Assembly (NCBI RefSeq): GCF_032854445.1 | Contig: NC_088295.1 | Coordinates: 59,315,249 to 59,379,248 of the forward strand | Direction of reading: 5' to 3' | DNA length: 64,000 bases | Source: Liolophura sinensis | Taxonomy: Eukaryota; Mollusca; Polyplacophora; Chitonida; Chitonidae | Shown here: positions 59,608 through 64,000 of the stretch, piece after piece | How positions within the stretch are numbered: the stretch's first letter is position 1 | Layout of the letters: each line of letters begins with the position of its first letter | Notes under the pieces: generated by a model | Database searches by the model: none | What the model was told of the DNA's origin: nothing | The model's input: only the letters and a program-made list of their open reading frames with translations | Made by a program: the position numbers and the translations under genes

Positions 59608-62600
59608 TTATGACAGCCCAGTGTGAAGTTTCAGAAGGCGCTTGATTCGTCGGATGAGAGCTTCTGTGAAGCCGTACTCTGTTCGTGACTTGCCAAAGCA
59701 CTACAAAACAAACACAAAAAATGAAATTATACTGGTTCACAATAAAGCTTTTGCACACGTTTTCAATCTCTTTTGTCAAGAATATACAAACAATAATTTT
59801 TCATTCATTCATTTATCATTCAAAATTTTTACCTCTGCATCAACTGACAACAGCACTCCTCAAAAAAAAGTGGAGCAAAACTTGGTCACTTTCATCAAAA
59901 ATATTTACTAGAATCAATTACAAGTATATTAAAATTACTATCTTCTTTCTAAGAAATTAACGTGAACTTAAGCTACATATATGCAATATTCATACATCTA
60001 TTTTAACAGCTAACACTTTGTTTTCTTAAAATACCTGATCAATTTTCTGCAGTTTTTCAAACAGGGTTTCATTGATGGCTGACACAGCCTCCATCTTGAG
60101 CTGATCGATATCTTCCTGAGTTACCCCCCTTGTACCTTCCTCCAGTTCAGGGTCAACATCAGCTTCTCTCATGGACTGTGAGCTCAGACTTGAGATATCT
60201 GCAATACAGATTAATTGACTGATTATTGTTTCTCAATGTCATACTCAAGAATTTCACCTGTATAAGTTGGGTAAACCACAGACCTTTGGCAAGTTACTTA
60301 CAAATTTTCTTGTGGGTAAGGTGAAGACTTGCATGCCATATTGGTGGAAAATCACAGTCCAAGGCCGGCATTGAACCAGTGCAGTAAAGTGTCGCGCACT
60401 TTACCCAATGAGCTAAATTGTGTTTCAGCATATAACTGATCACTCATGAAGTGTTTAAGCAGCACAATGGGTTTTCATCTATATGTACTGTTAGTCATCA
60501 AACTTTTCACATATTTGAAAGGTGTTTATTCAAGCGTATTCTGAAAGCATTATTTTGTACAGACTGACAAAATTATACTTTTTGTGAAGCCCTGAAATGG
60601 CAATCCAATTAATGTAGTTTTGTCCCAAAAATCAAATTAAAAATGTGCATAAATTGGCTCTGAATGTTGTCCTTTCATATGTAAAAAGTTTGAGGGATTA
60701 GGGTATGTATGCTTGGGGTGTTAAGTCGTACTTGATAAGTTTTCAGTCATATAACAAGGAGTTGATAGGTGTGTGAACATATACTGAGTCTACTTGTGGC
60801 AGGGCGAGTCCATGCTGCCAAAACTGGGTTTTCGTGTATACCTTGTAACCTGCGAAGTTGCCGGTTCCTCTTTACATGCACCTGGTATAGGGACGGCTGT
60901 TTGTCCATGGGGACACAATGTAACAGGTAGAACTCCAGGTGTCGCCAGAGCACAAACAAACAGTTCTCTATGATGTCTGAGAGCAAGTGGTCAAGGAAAT
61001 ACTTGAAACGACAAACTCAATTTAGAATTTTAGCCCTTATTTTGTGAGACTACAAATTCAAATTTCTTACAGTATATTAAAAACAATGGTCACTTAAGAA
61101 ATTGGAAAGGAGAGGTACATGTGCTATGTCCATATCTATCAAAACATCTTAAGATTCAAGTCAAAAATTCAAACACAGCTATTATTAAAATGTTTTGCCC
61201 TGGGAAGTTTAAAATTTATACACTGACTCCTTACTGCAGAAAAAATGTATCACCCAGAATTTGAGTTCTGTCATGTTCTGAGTTTGGCCTTTAAGGCATT
61301 TGCAATTTAAGACTTTGAGTCTTATTATACAGTTGCTAAGTAAATACGAACCTTGATCTTATATGGTAATTAAAACCAGTAAGTATAGGCTCACAACCAC
61401 ATAGACAAAGGATACATGAATAATGTCGGAGCTCTTTAACCTTGTGACCCACAATCTGTATCAGCCTCTTTCTGGCGATCTGTTGTCGTTGTTGCGTGGA
61501 CAGCTTCTCTGATGTTCCTGCGTCTAGAAACTGCAATAGAGAAATCACAGAAAATACAAGCTTCTAATTCCACTATTACTGAATAGGACTGTACATAACA
61601 GAATGTGTTGATTAAAACCATATGAAGAGCAAGGTAGCCTGTGATGCAAGAGCCTCCTGTACAAGTAAACTAATTGACTAATTTATTTGATTTGTTTGGT
61701 CAAGTGTTCGGAGTAAAAACTAATGTGTTGGTGGGAACAAACCAAGGGGGAAACCCACAACCATCCGTAGGTTACTGGCAAACTTTCCCATGTACGGCCA
61801 GAGAGAAAGCCAGCACAGGCTGGGCTTGGAAAAATACTTTGAATGCATACGAATACATACATGTTTGAGATCCTCGTTAGTGAGGTCAGCTAACGACTGG
61901 AGTTTCCTCAGATGCTCCTGGTGGTTGTCATACACAGACATGAATTGGTTTGTACAGCGACGCAGATGGAACACCACTAAACCTAGGTTAGGAGTCTGGA
62001 TTGGACTCAGAGTAGAGCTCTGGTAATCTGCCAGAAAAACACCAAGAAAAATACTTATTTGTTTGACTTATTGAACATCAATTGTTACTTATACAACATG
62101 TTAATGGGCTGAAAAATAAACCGCTATCTTTTACCAAAACTACTTGGTAAACTTCCTTAGTTAAAGCTATCTTTGAAGCACGGTTAGCCAGAGCTGGATT
62201 TGAGCCCATAACCTCAGTGGTAGTAGAATGACTGGCTGTGGCTGGACCAACACTTATGTCACATAAGCCAGTGAAGGCCTCTTAGCAAACAAATTTATGT
62301 ATTTCATAGTCAGAAAATGGGGAGTCTCTGCTTTGTGTTACAGGCATTGTAATTCATGTTGAAGAATATAGTCGGCTATGTTGATGGTGGAAACCATTCA
62401 GTAGCTCATCAAGGACAGCAGAAAGAATCCTTCATCAACAGCGAGTTTTATCAAATGTACAGCAATTACATAGAATAAAAAGGCTGAGAAAGCCGTCACA
62501 ACATGCCCCTGGGGTAACGTTCACGACAACATACAGTAAAGACATACATCAGCACAGTTAAGGAACTTATTTGATATGGCATTAGGACAACTTTGTCAGA

Positions 62601-63612
62601 CAGGATCCAGAAAGGACCACAACAATACTGCAAATGTTTTAGCGCTGCTCTGATGTGTGGTTAAAACGTTTGTTAATTCAAGAAATAAATACTTACAATC
62701 CACATTTTTTACAGTTTTTACATATAAAAATCACTTATACTTTATTAAACTGGAGCTCACCTTCAAATGTCCTCAAATCCCTTGCTAAAGCTTCTTCCAA
62801 ACTGGGTCCAAACAAAATTCTGCAATACTTAGCACTGTTTCCTGAATGGTGAAAACAGTGTGATTTCCTCAGAATGTGTGAAATTCTAAAGTTTGAGAAA
62901 GGGCGAAAACCTCAACAAAATACAATTCAGTGATGAAATATTGCTTGGAAGTCTATGACATATCATCTCAATTACATTTAATTACCATAAAAAAAATTGA
63001 TCAAAAGCATCTTATTAGCTAGTAAAATTCAGGCTTTACATTTTGCTCAGATTGTGTCATTTACATGACAAAGAGTGAAAAAGGGACATAAAGAAATCAA
63101 CAGATTTGATTCTAAACACTGTGAACCATAACGCCAATTAATTTGTAAATCATTTATACAAAAGACACTACCTTAAATTTTCAAATTCTAATGAAACAAT
63201 TCAGATTTTTCTCAGCGAAGTACCTTTACTTGGTAATTTTATGTACAGGGTTTAATCAAGCTTCCCGTATCCATTTACCAAAAGTTTCATCATTATGTGG
63301 CCCTAGGCAGATTATCCCATCCGCTCCACTGCAGGATTTAATTCGTAACTTTACCTGATGATGAGATGAGCGACCTGCAGAAGGACATGACATTCGCCGT
63401 GATTTCCTGCACACACAGCATGATCTCAGTTTTCTTGTCTTCCTCCTCCTGTCTCTGCCCCCTAGTCCGCACCCCCTCCAGCTGCTTAATCATCCTTTCT
63501 GACAAACAGTACTTGGGCAGCAGGGCCAACATCTGCCGCTGGATCCGGGCTACGTGGCCTTTGTACTCCAGAGCAGCAGCTTCTGACTGGAAGTATTCAT
63601 TCTCTATGTCAC
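59608..63612 (-). CDS. Unidentified helical charged protein, C-terminal part; 5' end beyond the window
   Basis: Exons: 63355-63612, 62761-62841, 61861-62027, 61416-61530, 60035-60198, 59608-59700 (TAA stop at 59608-59610). All six join in phase with no frame error, giving about 292 residues. I cannot name the protein. It looks almost wholly alpha-helical and charged: LEGVRTRGQRQEEEDKKTEI, YCRILFGPSLEEALARDLRT, NQFMSVYDNHQEHLRKLQSL, STQQRQQIARKRLIQIVGHK, ending IRRIKRLLKLHTGLS. No zinc, kinase or membrane motif is visible. A scaffold or coiled-coil subunit, for example of a centrosomal or spindle complex, would fit the composition, but this is a guess. For exon 61416 the donor at ATTCAT|GTATCC was chosen over an earlier CACAAG|GTTAAA because only the former enters the next exon in an open frame. 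The gene continues right of 63612. Confidence 0.65.
60499..60706. mobile_element. MITE, family A
   Basis: Ends CATCAAACTTTTCACATATT and CATATGTAAAAAGTTTGAGG with the conserved family body. In an intron of the gene at 59608-63612. Confidence 0.8.
60707..60880 (-). mobile_element. Fragment of the second tRNA-SINE family
   Basis: TGCTTGGGGTGTTAAGTCGT and AGTTTTCAGTCATATAACAA match the left end of the element at 30752. The tRNA-like end is not recognisable. It abuts the MITE at 60499. Confidence 0.6.
61674..61836 (-). mobile_element. Diverged SINE, in an intron of the partial gene
   Basis: ATTTATTTGATTTGTTTGGT, AGGGGGAAACCCACAACCAT and AAAGCCAGCACAGGCTGGGC. The central GACGGCGG segment is lost. 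Confidence 0.7.
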
Positions 63613-63616
63613 CTGA

Positions 63617-63905
63617 GAGAGAGAAAGAATGACTGGTAAAGTGTTATTGTGAAACTAAAGTAAGGATTGGTCACTATCATGAGAGATTGGTCAATATCAT
63701 ATCAACATGACTGGTTAATGTGGTCCATAAGAAAGAATCATGGATTACCCAATATCGGTTGGGAGAGAAAAGATGACTGGTTAATGTGAGCCTAGAGACA
63801 GAAGCAAGTATTGGTCAGTACGAGCTGGGTGAGAAAAGATGATTGATTAACGAAACACCCTCAAGGATTGGTCACTCAATTACAGAGAAGAGATGATAGG
63901 TGATG
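63617..63905. repeat. Degenerate tandem repeat, ~60-bp unit
   Basis: Loose copies contain GAGAGAAAAGATGACTGGTT AATGTG and GATTGGTCAATATCA-type segments. Copies differ in length. It is intronic to the partial gene. Confidence 0.6.
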
Positions 63906-64000
63906 TAAGATTCCAGCTGTGACAAAAGTGAACCTTTTGCTGAATGAATTCTAAAATTCAGAATCAATTATAAAATTCAAAGTCAATTCCAAACTAAAAG

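Overview
The window is eukaryotic nuclear DNA. Genes are split into short exons by GT..AG introns, spacers are AT-rich, and there are many tRNA-derived SINEs, small inverted-repeat (MITE-like) elements, microsatellites and minisatellites. The SINE whose tail reads towards CTTGAGTACGGCGTAAAACA and ends in (AAAT)n is a type I associate with molluscs and other lophotrochozoans. The best guess is a marine mollusc or close relative; this is inference, not proof. No bacterial, CRISPR, phage or viral system was found.

Layout. 0.2-5.7 kb: a minus-strand multi-exon gene I cannot name, running off the left edge. 9.9-14.8 kb: two intronless genes for small membrane-anchored RING proteins, with a decayed third copy between them, all on the minus strand. 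18.6-22.8 kb: a minus-strand glutathione S-transferase gene with five recognisable exons and no terminal exon found. 25.5-26.4 kb: an element bounded by short terminal inverted repeats. 29.3-34.1 kb: a seven-exon plus-strand gene for a 246-residue Pro/Trp/Arg-rich protein of unknown identity. 35.7-36.8 kb: a large 18-bp minisatellite. 38.7-56.0 kb: a 21-exon minus-strand RBM28 gene (nucleolar RNA-binding protein), with a 2-kb array of 45-bp repeats in one intron. 59.6-63.6 kb and beyond: the 3' part of a minus-strand gene for a helical, charged protein of unknown identity.

The genes do not form a pathway; they are ordinary metazoan neighbours. The most useful observations are these. Reading-frame breaks occur in three of the five multi-exon genes (four single-base excesses in RBM28, two single-base deficits in the GST gene, one deficit in the first gene), while exon phases otherwise fit exactly. 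This suggests either an unpolished long-read assembly or real decay. RBM28 appears to have an RRM-like segment that human RBM28 lacks. The RING genes form a small family with a pseudogene. Exon boundaries were found by hand from splice signals and phase continuity, and may be off by a few bases where noted.
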